Shown in pieces: positions 1 through 9,664 of a stretch of DNA of 64,000 nucleotides (position 1 is the first letter of the stretch; each line of letters starts with the position of its first letter). Origin of the DNA: Fimenecus sp045613685 (GTDB lineage: Bacteria > Bacillota > Clostridia > Oscillospirales > Acutalibacteraceae); contig JAZLBL010000037.1 of the NCBI GenBank assembly GCA_045613685.1, forward strand, positions 9,599 through 73,598, written 5' to 3'. A program made the translations under genes and the position numbers. The notes beneath the pieces are model-generated. The model was not told the origin of the DNA, ran no database searches, and was given only the letters and a program-made list of their open reading frames with translations.

Positions 1-72
1 ATAAACTAAAATAAAAATTGTTGTGCAAATAAAAGCACTTATTATTGATAAAAATTTTATTAAACTTCGCAT
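1..72 (-). CDS. N-terminus of a membrane or exported protein, cut by the window edge
   Basis: Only the first 24 codons lie in the window. An ATG at 72 is preceded by an excellent ribosome binding site (GGAGGTGAAAA, minus strand, 73-83). The visible residues begin MRSLIKFLS and continue as a hydrophobic stretch typical of a signal peptide or first membrane helix. A small hairpin (CGACT/AGTCG, 87-99) lies just upstream of the ribosome binding site. The function cannot be told from this fragment. Confidence 0.6.
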   Translation of the reverse strand, partial: MRSLIKFLSIISAFICTTIFILVY

Positions 73-148
73 TTTTCACCTCCGTACGACTACAAGTCGC
101 ACTAATAATTTGCCACTGCGAAGAATAAATATTTACGGAAAAATAAAC

Positions 149-191
149 GCCTTACGGAGAATTTTCACTTTGTTTGAAAAATCCGTAAGGC
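149..191 (-). terminator. Rho-independent terminator after aroK
   Basis: A 10-bp inverted repeat (GCCTTACGGA at 149-158, TCCGTAAGGC at 182-191) has a further weak inner helix and is followed on the minus strand by a T-rich stretch. It sits just downstream of the aroK stop and closes the minus-strand aroK transcript before the next gene. Confidence 0.7.
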
Positions 192-199
192 ATAATTTT

Positions 200-694
200 T
201 TATTTAATTTTTTTGCAAATTTGTTCAACTGCTTGCTCAACTGTGCTATCAGTTAAATCAACAATCACATCTGCAAACTTTTTATATAGCGGTTCACGTT
301 CGATAAAAATGTCATCTATTGAGTCATTTTTATTTGCTGCGATACCCCTTGTACTTATATTGTTGAGTCTGTTTTTAATTTCATCAAGTGACACATTTAA
401 ATAGAAAATTTTACCATTCTTTTTCAAATGTTTTATTGCATCTTCACGATATACAACACTGCCGCCAGTTGCAATAACAGAATTATCACATTCAACCGTT
501 TTAACAGCGTTTTCTTCACAATCCAAAAATGCTTCAATTCCATCTTTATCAATAATATCTTGTAAAAGACGACTTTCTCGTTGTTGAATAATTAAATCCG
601 TATCAACAAACCCAACACCAAGCGTTTTAGCAAGAATAACCCCGATTGTGCTTTTTCCACAACCGGGCATTCCTATAAGAACTATGTTAGACAT
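200..694 (-). CDS. aroK: Shikimate kinase
   Basis: Predicted cytoplasmic shikimate kinase (164 aa, normal length), which phosphorylates shikimate with ATP in the chorismate pathway. The P-loop GMPGCGKS is at residues 8-15, followed by the DTD segment at about 31-33 that is typical of shikimate binding, and by an ATGGS motif near residue 76. It starts 2 bp after the pfkA stop, so the two are probably co-transcribed, and a terminator follows it. No other aro genes are nearby. A clear ribosome binding site is not visible, which fits translational coupling to pfkA. Confidence 0.92.
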   Translation of the reverse strand: MSNIVLIGMPGCGKSTIGVILAKTLGVGFVDTDLIIQQRESRLLQDIIDKDGIEAFLDCEENAVKTVECDNSVIATGGSVVYREDAIKHLKKNGKIFYLNVSLDEIKNRLNNISTRGIAANKNDSIDDIFIEREPLYKKFADVIVDLTDSTVEQAVEQICKKIK

Positions 695-696
695 AA

Positions 697-1659
697 TTAT
701 ATTGAGATTTCGTGTGCAATCTTATATTCTTCAATATTAAGAGATTTTTTCATATTGAGAGCTTCGAAGATGTCGTAATCAACGATTTCATCTTTATTGA
801 TTGCAAGAACTCTGTTACCAATACCTGCTTTAAGAAGTTCAACAGCCTTGTGTCCCATAAGAGATGCTGTAACTCTGTCACGAACAGTTGGATGACCACC
901 ACGTTGAACGTGGCCAAGAACAGTTGCTCTTGTTTCAACGCCTGTTTCTGCCTCAATTCTCTTTGCCATTTCTTCAACACCGCCGATACCTTCAGCAACA
1001 ATGATAATGAAATGTTTCTTACCTGTCTTTTGAGTTCTCTTCATTCTGTCGATAACATCACGTTGGAAATCAAATTCAACCTCAGGAATAAGAATTGATG
1101 TTGCACCACAAGCAATACCTGCGTTAAGAGCAATATAGCCTGCGCGTCTACCCATTACTTCAACAACAGTACAACGGTCGTGTGATTCTGATGTATCACG
1201 AAGTCTGTCCACCATTTCAAGAACAGTATTCATAGCAGTATCATAACCGATTGTATAATCTGAACAAGCAATATCGTTGTCGATTGTGCCAGGAATACCC
1301 ACGCAGTTAACACCACGAAGTGACAAGTCACGAGCACCACGGAATGAACCGTCACCACCAATAACAACAATACCTTCCATATTAACATCTTTTGCAACTT
1401 TAAGCGCCTTCTGAAGACCTTCTTCTGTCTTGAATTCAGGACTTCTTGCAGAATAAAGAACTGTACCACCACGGTTAATGATGTTTGAAACTGAACGAAG
1501 ATTCATTTCAAACATATCACCCTGCATAAGACCATTATAGCCTCTTCTGATGCCCATTACTCTGAAACCATTCTCACAACCTGCACGAACAACTGCACGA
1601 ACAGCAGCATTCATACCAGGAGCGTCGCCACCACTTGTTAAAACTCCGATTGTTTTCAT
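697..1659 (-). CDS. pfkA: ATP-dependent 6-phosphofructokinase
   Basis: Phosphorylates fructose 6-phosphate to fructose 1,6-bisphosphate, the committed step of glycolysis. At 320 aa it matches the bacterial PfkA family. The N-terminal nucleotide loop SGGDAPG is at residues 9-15, GGDGS at 101-105, and the catalytic GTIDND at 124-129, with the general base Asp127. The GGDGS form, with Gly after Asp, is typical of ATP-using rather than pyrophosphate-using enzymes. The ATG follows AAGGGTG. A sigma-A promoter is seen in the 80-bp gap after dnaE. Confidence 0.96.
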   Translation of the reverse strand: MKTIGVLTSGGDAPGMNAAVRAVVRAGCENGFRVMGIRRGYNGLMQGDMFEMNLRSVSNIINRGGTVLYSARSPEFKTEEGLQKALKVAKDVNMEGIVVIGGDGSFRGARDLSLRGVNCVGIPGTIDNDIACSDYTIGYDTAMNTVLEMVDRLRDTSESHDRCTVVEVMGRRAGYIALNAGIACGATSILIPEVEFDFQRDVIDRMKRTQKTGKKHFIIIVAEGIGGVEEMAKRIEAETGVETRATVLGHVQRGGHPTVRDRVTASLMGHKAVELLKAGIGNRVLAINKDEIVDYDIFEALNMKKSLNIEEYKIAHEISI

Positions 1660-1701
1660 TTTATCACCCTTAATTACTAAATATTACCACATTGAATTCA
1701 T

Positions 1702-1730
1702 ATAATATCACAAGAAACTCTAAAATGCAA
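1702..1730 (-). promoter_or_regulatory. Sigma-A promoter for pfkA-aroK
   Basis: On the minus strand, TTGCAT (1725-1730), a 17-bp spacer and TATTAT (1702-1707) lie about 50 bp before the pfkA start, in the gap between dnaE and pfkA. Confidence 0.6.
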
Positions 1731-1739
1731 GTAATTGCA

Positions 1740-4700
1740 CTATTTTTGTAATATTACATTTTTATCCCCTATAATAAGTTTTAAATCTCTAATTAAATAC
1801 TCATTTACACTAATTTTTTTACTTGGAAAATACTTTTTACTATCATTGAAATAATAATAAACCATTGTATCTCCATCAATAGCACTTTTATTAAGAATTT
1901 CAGAGCATTTTATAAATTCCTGAGATTTATTATCTGCAAATCTCAAAAACAAGCCAACTCGTTTGTTGTTATTAACCTGAATTTGCTCGGCAGACTCAAT
2001 AAAATCTAAAATGATTTTTGGACTCTCTTCTTCACGAACTGAAAGTCTTCCGCCAACCATTACTGTTGAACCATTTGAGATTTTATTTGCAAATCTAGAT
2101 AAAAGTTTTGGAAACACAATAACTTCAACAGACCCAACGACATCTTCAAGAGTGATAAAAGCCATATACTCTCCACTCTTTGTCTGTTTTTTTGTTATAT
2201 CTGTTATTATTCCTAAAACCTTTACAGATGAACCATCACTATAATTAGAATCATAGTCATCAGCATTAAGAATGTTTGCTACCTTATCACATTTTAACTT
2301 TATAGACAAATCAGCATATTCTTCCATTGGATGAGCAGAAATATAAAGTCCTGTTGTTTCTTTTTCCATTGACAACAGTTCTTGAGTTGAAAACTCTGCA
2401 ACTTTTTTCATTTTATAATCAGCAGTACCAGTTGTGCTCATCATATCAAAAAATCCGATTTGACCATCAAGATTTCTACGTTTTGCTGCATCTAACTCAT
2501 CAATAATGAACGGAAGATTAATCAGCATTTCATGTCTGTTGCTACCTAAATTATCAAGAGCACCACTCTTAATCAGACTTTCAACAGCACGACGATTAAA
2601 AGATTTTCCATGAACACGCTTACAAAATGAATAAAATGACTTATATTCACCATTTAATTTACGCTCATTTATAATGGTATCAATAAAATCGTGACCTAAA
2701 TTTTTGATTGCCAAAAGTCCAAACATTATTGATTTTTCGTAACTATTATCTGTTGTAAAAGTCTTATTACTATAATTTACATTTGGATTTAAAATTTTAA
2801 TACCATTTCGTTTACAATCTTCAATATATCCTGAAACTTTTGTAGCATTGTCCAACACACTTGTAAGAAGTGATGCCATAAATTCACAAGGATAATATGC
2901 TTTTAAATAAGCTGTTCTGTATGCTACAACTGCATAAGCAGCTGCGTGTGATTTGTTGAATGCATAAGATGCAAATGATGACATATCATCAAAAATTTCA
3001 TTTGCAATTTCATTTGATATTCCGTTTTTAGCACAACCATCGCAGAAGAAAGTTCTCTCATCTTCAAGAACTTTATGCTTTTTCTTTGACATGGCACGAC
3101 GAACAATATCAGCACGACCAAGTGAATATCCTGCTAACGAACGGAAAATTTGCATAACCTGTTCTTGATAGACCATGCAACCATAAGTGACATCAAGGAT
3201 GTCTTTCAGCATTGGTGTTTTATATCTAATATTTTCGCTATTATGGCGATTCTCAATGTAACTGTCAATAGAATCCATTGGACCTGGACGATATAGAGAA
3301 ATAACAGCAATAATATCTTCAAGATTAGTCGGTTTCAGGCGCATAAATACGCTTCGCATACCACTTGATTCACATTGAAAAACTCCATCAGTCTGACCAC
3401 TTGCAAATAAAGAATAGGCTTTTTTATCGTCAAGTGGGATTTTTTCTATATCAAACTCTGGATTTTTCTTTTGAATCATTTTGACACAATCATTGATAAC
3501 AGTTAAAGTGCGAAGTCCTAAGAAATCCATTTTTAAAAGTCCAAGTTCTTCAATTGTGGTCATTGTGAATTGTGTTACAACTGACTCATCGTTCCTTGCA
3601 AGTGGAACATAATCACTGACAGGATTATCAGTAATAACAATACCGGCAGCGTGTGTTGAAGCGTGACGAGGCATACCTTCAACTTTTCTTGCGTTATCAA
3701 CAAGTTCTTTAACTGAGTCATCACTATCATAAAGAGTTTTAAACTCTTCACTTTCAACTAACGCTTTTTCAATAGTCATTCCCAATGCTCTTGGAATTTT
3801 CTTTGCAACATTATCAACAGTTGCATAAGAAAGTCCCATTGCACGACCAACATCACGAAGTGCAGCACGAGCAGCCATTGTACCAAAGGTTACTATCTGT
3901 GCAACATGGTCTGCACCATATTTATCAATAACATATTCAATTACTTCTCCCCTGCGTTCATAACAGAAGTCCACATCAATATCAGGCATACTGACACGCT
4001 CAGGGTTTAAGAAGCGTTCAAAAATCAAATTATATTTAATTGGGTCAATATTTGTAATACCCATACAATATGCGCAAATACTACCAGCACCAGAACCACG
4101 GCCAGGACCTACTGGAATACCGTGTTCACGAGCATACCCTATAAAGTCGGCTACTATCAAGAAATAGTCAACATATCCCATATTGTCAATTACAGATAGT
4201 TCATATTCGAGTCTATCAACATAGAGTTTATCAGGGTTAGCGCCATATCTTTCTTTTAATCCAACATAACATTTTTCTCTTAAATAATTAAAATGAGTTT
4301 GTCCTTGTGGCACATCAAAGTTTGGAAGTTTTGTGTTGCCAAACTCAAAATCAAAATTACACATATCTGCGATTTTTTGTGTATTTTCAATTGCTTCTGC
4401 AACATACCCAAAAACATTCATCATTTCTTCTTCAGTTTTCAAGTAGAAATTATCAGTTTCAAATTCAAGTGAATTTTCTTCATCAATTGTATGGTTTGTT
4501 GCTATACATATGAGAATTTTTTGAATTTTTGAGTCTTCTCTATCAATATAATGAACGTCATTTGTAGCAACAAGAGGTATTCCAGTATCTTTTGACAACT
4601 GAATTAAACCGTCATTTACTTTTGCTTGCTCAGAAATATTGTGATTTTGAATTTCAAGATAGAAATTGCCCTGACCAAAAACTCGGTTATACCAAAGTGC

Positions 4701-5171
4701 CACTTCTTTTGCACGAATTTTTTCACCACGTTCAACAAGTTTTGGTATTTCACCTGCAAGACAAGCAGAAAGGCATACAAGACCTTCGTGATATTTTTCT
4801 AACAATTCTTTATCAATTCTAGGTTTAGTGTAAAAGCCATCAACCCAAGCAGATGAAACCATTTTGATGAGATTTTGATAACCAATTTCATTTTTACAAA
4901 GCAAAACAAGATGGTGTCTATCAGAATCAACGCCGTGTACTTTATCAAATCTTGAGCGTGATGCAACATAAACTTCACAACCGATAATAGGTTTTATCCC
5001 CACTTTTTTTGCTTCTTTATAGAAATCAACAGCACCAAAGAGATTACCGTGGTCAGTAATTGCAATGGCATTTTGTCCACGTTCTTTTGCAGCAGAACAA
5101 AGCCTATTAAGACGGCAAACGCCATCTAATAAGCTATATTCAGTATGCACATGCAAATGAACAAAAGACAT
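1740..5171 (-). CDS. dnaE: DNA polymerase III subunit alpha, DnaE type
   Basis: Replicative DNA polymerase alpha subunit of 1143 aa. The N-terminus carries a PHP domain (HLHVHTEYSLLDG at residues 5-17). The family C polymerase core follows, with the catalytic aspartates in PDIDVDF at about 395-400 and the GPGRGSGAG segment just before it. The C-terminal part has helix-hairpin-helix and OB-fold regions (about 940-1050). It has no exonuclease domain inserted in the PHP domain, so it is DnaE and not PolC. The ATG follows AGGAG. In Firmicutes DnaE usually works beside PolC, which is not in this window. lysA ends 13 bp upstream. Confidence 0.96.
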   Translation of the reverse strand: MSFVHLHVHTEYSLLDGVCRLNRLCSAAKERGQNAIAITDHGNLFGAVDFYKEAKKVGIKPIIGCEVYVASRSRFDKVHGVDSDRHHLVLLCKNEIGYQNLIKMVSSAWVDGFYTKPRIDKELLEKYHEGLVCLSACLAGEIPKLVERGEKIRAKEVALWYNRVFGQGNFYLEIQNHNISEQAKVNDGLIQLSKDTGIPLVATNDVHYIDREDSKIQKILICIATNHTIDEENSLEFETDNFYLKTEEEMMNVFGYVAEAIENTQKIADMCNFDFEFGNTKLPNFDVPQGQTHFNYLREKCYVGLKERYGANPDKLYVDRLEYELSVIDNMGYVDYFLIVADFIGYAREHGIPVGPGRGSGAGSICAYCMGITNIDPIKYNLIFERFLNPERVSMPDIDVDFCYERRGEVIEYVIDKYGADHVAQIVTFGTMAARAALRDVGRAMGLSYATVDNVAKKIPRALGMTIEKALVESEEFKTLYDSDDSVKELVDNARKVEGMPRHASTHAAGIVITDNPVSDYVPLARNDESVVTQFTMTTIEELGLLKMDFLGLRTLTVINDCVKMIQKKNPEFDIEKIPLDDKKAYSLFASGQTDGVFQCESSGMRSVFMRLKPTNLEDIIAVISLYRPGPMDSIDSYIENRHNSENIRYKTPMLKDILDVTYGCMVYQEQVMQIFRSLAGYSLGRADIVRRAMSKKKHKVLEDERTFFCDGCAKNGISNEIANEIFDDMSSFASYAFNKSHAAAYAVVAYRTAYLKAYYPCEFMASLLTSVLDNATKVSGYIEDCKRNGIKILNPNVNYSNKTFTTDNSYEKSIMFGLLAIKNLGHDFIDTIINERKLNGEYKSFYSFCKRVHGKSFNRRAVESLIKSGALDNLGSNRHEMLINLPFIIDELDAAKRRNLDGQIGFFDMMSTTGTADYKMKKVAEFSTQELLSMEKETTGLYISAHPMEEYADLSIKLKCDKVANILNADDYDSNYSDGSSVKVLGIITDITKKQTKSGEYMAFITLEDVVGSVEVIVFPKLLSRFANKISNGSTVMVGGRLSVREEESPKIILDFIESAEQIQVNNNKRVGLFLRFADNKSQEFIKCSEILNKSAIDGDTMVYYYFNDSKKYFPSKKISVNEYLIRDLKLIIGDKNVILQK

Positions 5172-5184
5172 ATTTTTCTCCTAA

Positions 5185-6456
5185 TTATTCAGTAACTTTT
5201 TTATAGAAATCGAAGCAATCAAATGTTGCAAAGTAGTCTGCAGGAGTTTCAGCACGACGAATTAAATCGAAGCTTCCGTCTTCTTTAAGAAGAATTTCTG
5301 CTGATTTGAGTTTACCATTATAGTTATAACCCATAGCAAAACCATGAGCACCTGTATCGTGGATAAAGAGCAAATCACCCATATCGATTTTTGGTAACAT
5401 TCTGTCGATTGCGAATTTATCGTTATTTTCGCAGAGCGAGCCTGTAACGTCATATTTATAGTCACAAGGTTCATTTTCCTTGCCCATAACTGTAATGTGG
5501 TGATATGCACCATAAATCGCAGGACGCATAAGGTTAACTGCACAAGCGTCAACACCAATATATTCTTTATGGGTGTGTTTTTCATTGATTGCACGAGTTA
5601 CGAGTGCACCATAAGGAGCTAACATAAAACGACCAAGTTCTGTATAGATTGCAACATCATCCATACCTGCTGGAGCAAGAACTTCGTTATATACTTTTTC
5701 TACACCCTTACCAATTTCAAAAATATCGTTACCTTCTTGGTCAGGACGATAAGGGATACCGATACCACCTGAAAGGTTAATAAATTTAATGTGAGCACCT
5801 GTTTCTTTTTTTAGCTTTACAGCAACTTCAAAAAGAGTCTTTGCAAGTGTTGGATAATATTCATTTGTTACTGTATTACTTGCAAGGAACGCGTGGATAC
5901 CAAACTCTTCAACACCTTTTGATTTCATAATTTTAAATGCTTCAAAAAGTTGTTCGGTTGTCATACCATATTTTGCATCACCAGGGTTGTCCATGATGTT
6001 GTTAGCAATAGAGAAATATCCACCTGGATTATAACGGCATGAAAGTTTCTTTGGAAGATAACCAAGTGTTTTTTCAAGAATGTCTATATGTGTAATGTCA
6101 TCAAGATTGATAATAGCACCTAAATCGTCAGCATATTTAAACTCTGCTGGTGGTGTATCATTTGATGAGAACATAATATCATCACCCACTGCACCGATTG
6201 CCTTTGAAAGCATAAGTTCAGTAACTGATGAGCAGTCACAACCACAACCATATTCTCTCAAAATATTAATAAGAAATGGGTTTGGAGTTGCTTTAACAGC
6301 AAAATATTCTTTAAAGCCCTTATTCCAAGCAAATGCTTTTTTAAGATTTTCTGCATTTTTACGAATTCCTGCTTCATCATAAAGATGGAATGGAGTTGGA
6401 TATACCTTTGCAATTTCTTCTAATTTTTCTTTTGATGTAAATGGTACTTTGCTCAT
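5185..6456 (-). CDS. lysA: Diaminopimelate decarboxylase
   Basis: Predicted PLP-dependent decarboxylase (423 aa) that converts meso-diaminopimelate to lysine. The PLP lysine is in EYFAVKATPNP, and later motifs include CGCDCSS, SGGIGIPY and the C-terminal CEN and TGAHGFAMGYNYNG segments of the alanine racemase-like fold type III. The sequence belongs to the divergent clostridial branch of the family, so a related amino acid decarboxylase is possible. The start is placed at the ATG at 6456, 9 codon bases inside a longer GTG frame, because AGGTG stands just before it. It follows engB by 1 bp. Confidence 0.85.
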   Translation of the reverse strand: MSKVPFTSKEKLEEIAKVYPTPFHLYDEAGIRKNAENLKKAFAWNKGFKEYFAVKATPNPFLINILREYGCGCDCSSVTELMLSKAIGAVGDDIMFSSNDTPPAEFKYADDLGAIINLDDITHIDILEKTLGYLPKKLSCRYNPGGYFSIANNIMDNPGDAKYGMTTEQLFEAFKIMKSKGVEEFGIHAFLASNTVTNEYYPTLAKTLFEVAVKLKKETGAHIKFINLSGGIGIPYRPDQEGNDIFEIGKGVEKVYNEVLAPAGMDDVAIYTELGRFMLAPYGALVTRAINEKHTHKEYIGVDACAVNLMRPAIYGAYHHITVMGKENEPCDYKYDVTGSLCENNDKFAIDRMLPKIDMGDLLFIHDTGAHGFAMGYNYNGKLKSAEILLKEDGSFDLIRRAETPADYFATFDCFDFYKKVTE

Positions 6457-6457
6457 A

Positions 6458-7045
6458 TTATTCACCTAAATATCCTTCAATATATTTCTTTAATACATCA
6501 AGTCCTGCACCCGTTTCAGATGAAAATGGAATAATTCTTTCTTCAGGTACAAAACTCATTTCTTGTTTTGATTTTTCAATTCGTTCGTTATAATCTTTTT
6601 TCTTTTTAAGCTTGTCTGCTTTTGTCATCACAACAATAAATTCATATCCGCTTGACTGTAAGAATTCCATCATCATAATATCATCTTTTGTTGGTGGATG
6701 ACGCATATCAACAAGTTGAACAACAAGTTTAATATTACGGTCAGAATTGAAATAACCTTCCATCATTTCTGCCCAGCGTTCCTTTTCAGTTTTTGCAACC
6801 TTTGCATAACCATAACCAGGCAAGTCAACGAAATTATATTCATCAACTTGATAAAAGTTAATTGTTATTGTTTTGCCCGGTACTGAACTTACTCTTGCAA
6901 GGTTTTTTCGTTGGAATAATTTATTTAATAATGAACTTTTACCAACATTTGAACGACCTGCAAAGGCAATTTCAGGCAAATCACTATTAGGTAACTGACC
7001 AAAAGTTCCGTATGCTGCTTTAAATTCTGCTTTATCATATCTCAT
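6458..7045 (-). CDS. engB: Ribosome biogenesis GTP-binding protein EngB/YsxC
   Basis: Small TRAFAC GTPase (195 aa) needed for large ribosomal subunit assembly. The G1 motif is GRSNVGKSS, the G3 motif DLPGYGYAKV, and the G4 motif TKAD. The ATG at 7045 is preferred over the GTG at 7054 because AGGTG, its ribosome binding site, overlaps that GTG. It lies between lon and lysA with gaps of 12 bp and 1 bp. The lon-engB pairing is common in Firmicutes. Confidence 0.95.
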   Translation of the reverse strand: MRYDKAEFKAAYGTFGQLPNSDLPEIAFAGRSNVGKSSLLNKLFQRKNLARVSSVPGKTITINFYQVDEYNFVDLPGYGYAKVAKTEKERWAEMMEGYFNSDRNIKLVVQLVDMRHPPTKDDIMMMEFLQSSGYEFIVVMTKADKLKKKKDYNERIEKSKQEMSFVPEERIIPFSSETGAGLDVLKKYIEGYLGE

Positions 7046-7057
7046 AATAAACACCTA

Positions 7058-9421
7058 CTATACAAGTGCTGCTTTAAGCACATCATCACCTGTTTTTGCA
7101 AATACAAAATTGATTTTTTCTTTAACTTTTTCATCAACTTTTTCTAAATCACTGCGATTAGCTTCGGGAACAATAACAGTCTTAATTCCTTCAACATAAG
7201 CCGCCATAGTTTTTTCCCGAAGACCACCTATTGGTAAAACTCTGCCCGTAATAGTAATTTCACCAGTCATAGCAACATTTGATTTCACCTTGCAACCTGA
7301 GAGTGCAGAAACAAGTGCCGTAAATATTGTTACACCTGCTGATGGTCCATCTTTTGGCACCGCACCTTCTGGAAAATGAATATGAATATCTTTATTTTGA
7401 TAAAAATCTTTATCTATTCTATACTTATCAGCATTTGCTCTTATATAACTAATTGCAGCTTTTGCTGATTCTTTAATGACATCACCTAATGAACCTGTAA
7501 GTTCAAGATTGCCTTTACCATCCATAACAGCAACTTCAACTGTAAGCATTGTTCCACCAGCAGAAGTATATGCAAGTCCATTTACCACACCGACTTGGTC
7601 AAACTTTGAACTTTCGTCAGATTTGAATTTTACTGGTCCAAGATGTGTTTCTAAATCTGTATCCTTGACAGTTATTTTTCCGTCAAAACCTTTTGCATAT
7701 TCAACAGCAATCTTGCGAAGAACTTTCGCAATCGTTCTTTCAAGAACACGAACACCTGCTTCTTTGGTATAGCCACTGATTATCAACTTTAATGCTTTGT
7801 CAGTAAACTTAACATAAGATTTTTTAAGACCATTTGCAATAATCTGTTTTGGAACGAGATGTTTCTTTGCAATATTGAATTTTTCTTCGTATGTATAGCC
7901 CGGAATATCTATAATTTCCATTCTGTCAAGCAAGGGAGCTGGAATTCTGCTCTTATCATTAGCGGTTGTGACAAATAATACCTTACTCAAATCATAAGGA
8001 ATTTCAAGATAGTGGTCAACGAATGTATTGTTCTGTTCAGCATCAAGAACTTCTAAAAGTGCTGATGAAGGGTCCCCACGATGGTCAGAACCTAGTTTAT
8101 CGACTTCGTCAAGAAGAATAAGTGGATTTGAACTTTTTGCATTTTCGATAGCTTCAATAATTCTGCCTGGCATTGAGCCGATATAAGTTTTTCTATGACC
8201 ACGAATGTCTGCTTCATCACGAACTCCACCAAGTGAAATTCGAGCATATGTTCTACCCATTGCACTTGCAAGAGAACGAGCAATAGAAGTTTTACCAACA
8301 CCCGGTGGTCCAGCAAGACAGATAATCTGGCCTTTAACATCAGGATTAATTTTTCTAACAGCTAAGAATTCAATTATTCTTTCCTTTACATCAATGAGTC
8401 CATAATGGTCATCATCAAGAACTTTTTGTGCGTGTTCAATATCTAAATTTTCTTCTGTGCAATAACCCCAAGGTAAAGAAATGACCTTATCAAGATAATT
8501 TCTAATAACTGCAGACTCAGGACTTGAAGATTGCATTTTCATAAGTCTATCGCATTCGCGAATAAGTTTTCTTTCGATATCTTCTGCAAAACCAATCGCA
8601 CGAATTTGCTCTTTATATTCTTCAGATTCAGAAATTGCACCGTCACCTTCGTTGAGTTCTTCAGAAATTGCTTTTATTTGCTCACGAAGATAATATTCAC
8701 GTTGATTTTCATCCATTTGCTCTTGTACTTTGCTATTGATTTCTTCTTCGATAGTTAAAAGTTCAATCTCTCTTGTGAGAATAACACAAAGGCGTTCGCA
8801 ACGCTTTAATGGGTTGAGTTCTTCTAACAATGATTGTTTTACTGAGTATTCGAGTGGAATATTTGAAATTATAAAGTCAGAAATTTCTGAAGCTTCTTTT
8901 CTAACAGAAACGCCAACGATAACATCAGTTGGAAGTTTTGGAATAAAGAATGCATAGTCGCTAAAAATCTTTTCTGTTTTTCTTACCAATGCTTCTTCAT
9001 AACTTTTGTCCTCTGCCAAAACATTCTCTGTTTGAATTTTTTGAACAATAGCAGACAGATGTGGATTTGCAGATGTCAAGTGCAAAAGTTCTGCTCTATA
9101 AAGACCATAAACAACAACACGCAAAGTATCTGTTCCTGGCAATTTCATAACCTGCTTGATTTCACAAACGACACCAGAACGATATAAATCATCTGCTCTT
9201 GGGTCATCACATTCCATATCAATTTGTGCTGTTAAGAAAATATTAGTTTTTCGCTCCATTGCAGTTTTTACTGCTCGAACTGACTTTTGTCTGCCAACAT
9301 CAAAATGCAATGTCATTTCAGGAAATATTACAAGTCCTCTCAAAGCAACCATTGGCAATGAGAATGACTTCTCGTTAAATTCATTGAATAAAGTTTTATT
9401 GTTTTCCATAATTTTAAACAT
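7058..9421 (-). CDS. lon: ATP-dependent protease Lon
   Basis: Cytosolic ATP-dependent serine protease (787 aa, LonA type) that degrades misfolded and regulatory proteins. The N-terminal substrate-binding domain is followed by the AAA+ module with GPPGVGKTS and LLDEVDKL, and by the protease domain with catalytic Ser in PKDGPSAG and Lys in LREKTMAA. The ATG at 9421 follows AGGAG with a short 4-base gap; an ATG at 9409 is the alternative. A sigma-A promoter lies directly upstream, next to a cluster of TTGTTAA repeats that may be operators. Confidence 0.96.
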   Translation of the reverse strand: MFKIMENNKTLFNEFNEKSFSLPMVALRGLVIFPEMTLHFDVGRQKSVRAVKTAMERKTNIFLTAQIDMECDDPRADDLYRSGVVCEIKQVMKLPGTDTLRVVVYGLYRAELLHLTSANPHLSAIVQKIQTENVLAEDKSYEEALVRKTEKIFSDYAFFIPKLPTDVIVGVSVRKEASEISDFIISNIPLEYSVKQSLLEELNPLKRCERLCVILTREIELLTIEEEINSKVQEQMDENQREYYLREQIKAISEELNEGDGAISESEEYKEQIRAIGFAEDIERKLIRECDRLMKMQSSSPESAVIRNYLDKVISLPWGYCTEENLDIEHAQKVLDDDHYGLIDVKERIIEFLAVRKINPDVKGQIICLAGPPGVGKTSIARSLASAMGRTYARISLGGVRDEADIRGHRKTYIGSMPGRIIEAIENAKSSNPLILLDEVDKLGSDHRGDPSSALLEVLDAEQNNTFVDHYLEIPYDLSKVLFVTTANDKSRIPAPLLDRMEIIDIPGYTYEEKFNIAKKHLVPKQIIANGLKKSYVKFTDKALKLIISGYTKEAGVRVLERTIAKVLRKIAVEYAKGFDGKITVKDTDLETHLGPVKFKSDESSKFDQVGVVNGLAYTSAGGTMLTVEVAVMDGKGNLELTGSLGDVIKESAKAAISYIRANADKYRIDKDFYQNKDIHIHFPEGAVPKDGPSAGVTIFTALVSALSGCKVKSNVAMTGEITITGRVLPIGGLREKTMAAYVEGIKTVIVPEANRSDLEKVDEKVKEKINFVFAKTGDDVLKAALV

Positions 9422-9443
9422 ATCACTCCTATTATGAAACTAT

Positions 9444-9472
9444 ATTATATAATAAAATACAAATTACTGCAA
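9444..9472 (-). promoter_or_regulatory. Sigma-A promoter for lon
   Basis: On the minus strand, TTGCAG (9467-9472), a 17-bp spacer and TATAAT (9444-9449), about 25 bp before the lon start. Confidence 0.65.
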
Positions 9473-9476
9473 GAAT

Positions 9477-9535
9477 TTAACAATATTTTTTAGATTTTAT
9501 TAAAAAAAGAAGTCGATTGTTAAAATTGTTAACAA
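9477..9535. repeat. Repeated TTGTTAA heptamers between lon and serC
   Basis: The heptamer occurs on the minus strand at 9477-9483, on the plus strand at 9517-9523, and within the perfect palindrome TTGTTAACAA at 9526-9535. The group lies just upstream of both divergent promoters. It does not match the CtsR heptamer pair or the HrcA CIRCE element. It may be an operator, although part of the resemblance could come from the AT-rich composition. Confidence 0.35.
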
Positions 9536-9592
9536 ATTAAAATAAAAATAATTTATTTTGCTAAATTTCTTTGATATTTTTTTAACATTATA

Positions 9593-9622
9593 TTGACTTT
9601 TAATATTGTTATTTGGTATAAT
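9593..9622 (+). promoter_or_regulatory. Sigma-A promoter for serC-serA
   Basis: TTGACT (9593-9598), an 18-bp spacer and TATAAT (9617-9622), 42 bp before the serC start. Confidence 0.65.
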
Positions 9623-9664
9623 TCCGTCAATGTTTATTTTTTTAACACACTTGGAGGTATTTTT

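Noticed and set aside
712..1098. Plus-strand reading frame of 128 codons opposite pfkA
   Set aside because: It is fully antisense to a well-supported gene, has no ribosome binding site, and its translation is low-complexity. The same applies to the antisense frames at 2011-2244, 4307-4513, 22529-22810, 45475-45861 and others.
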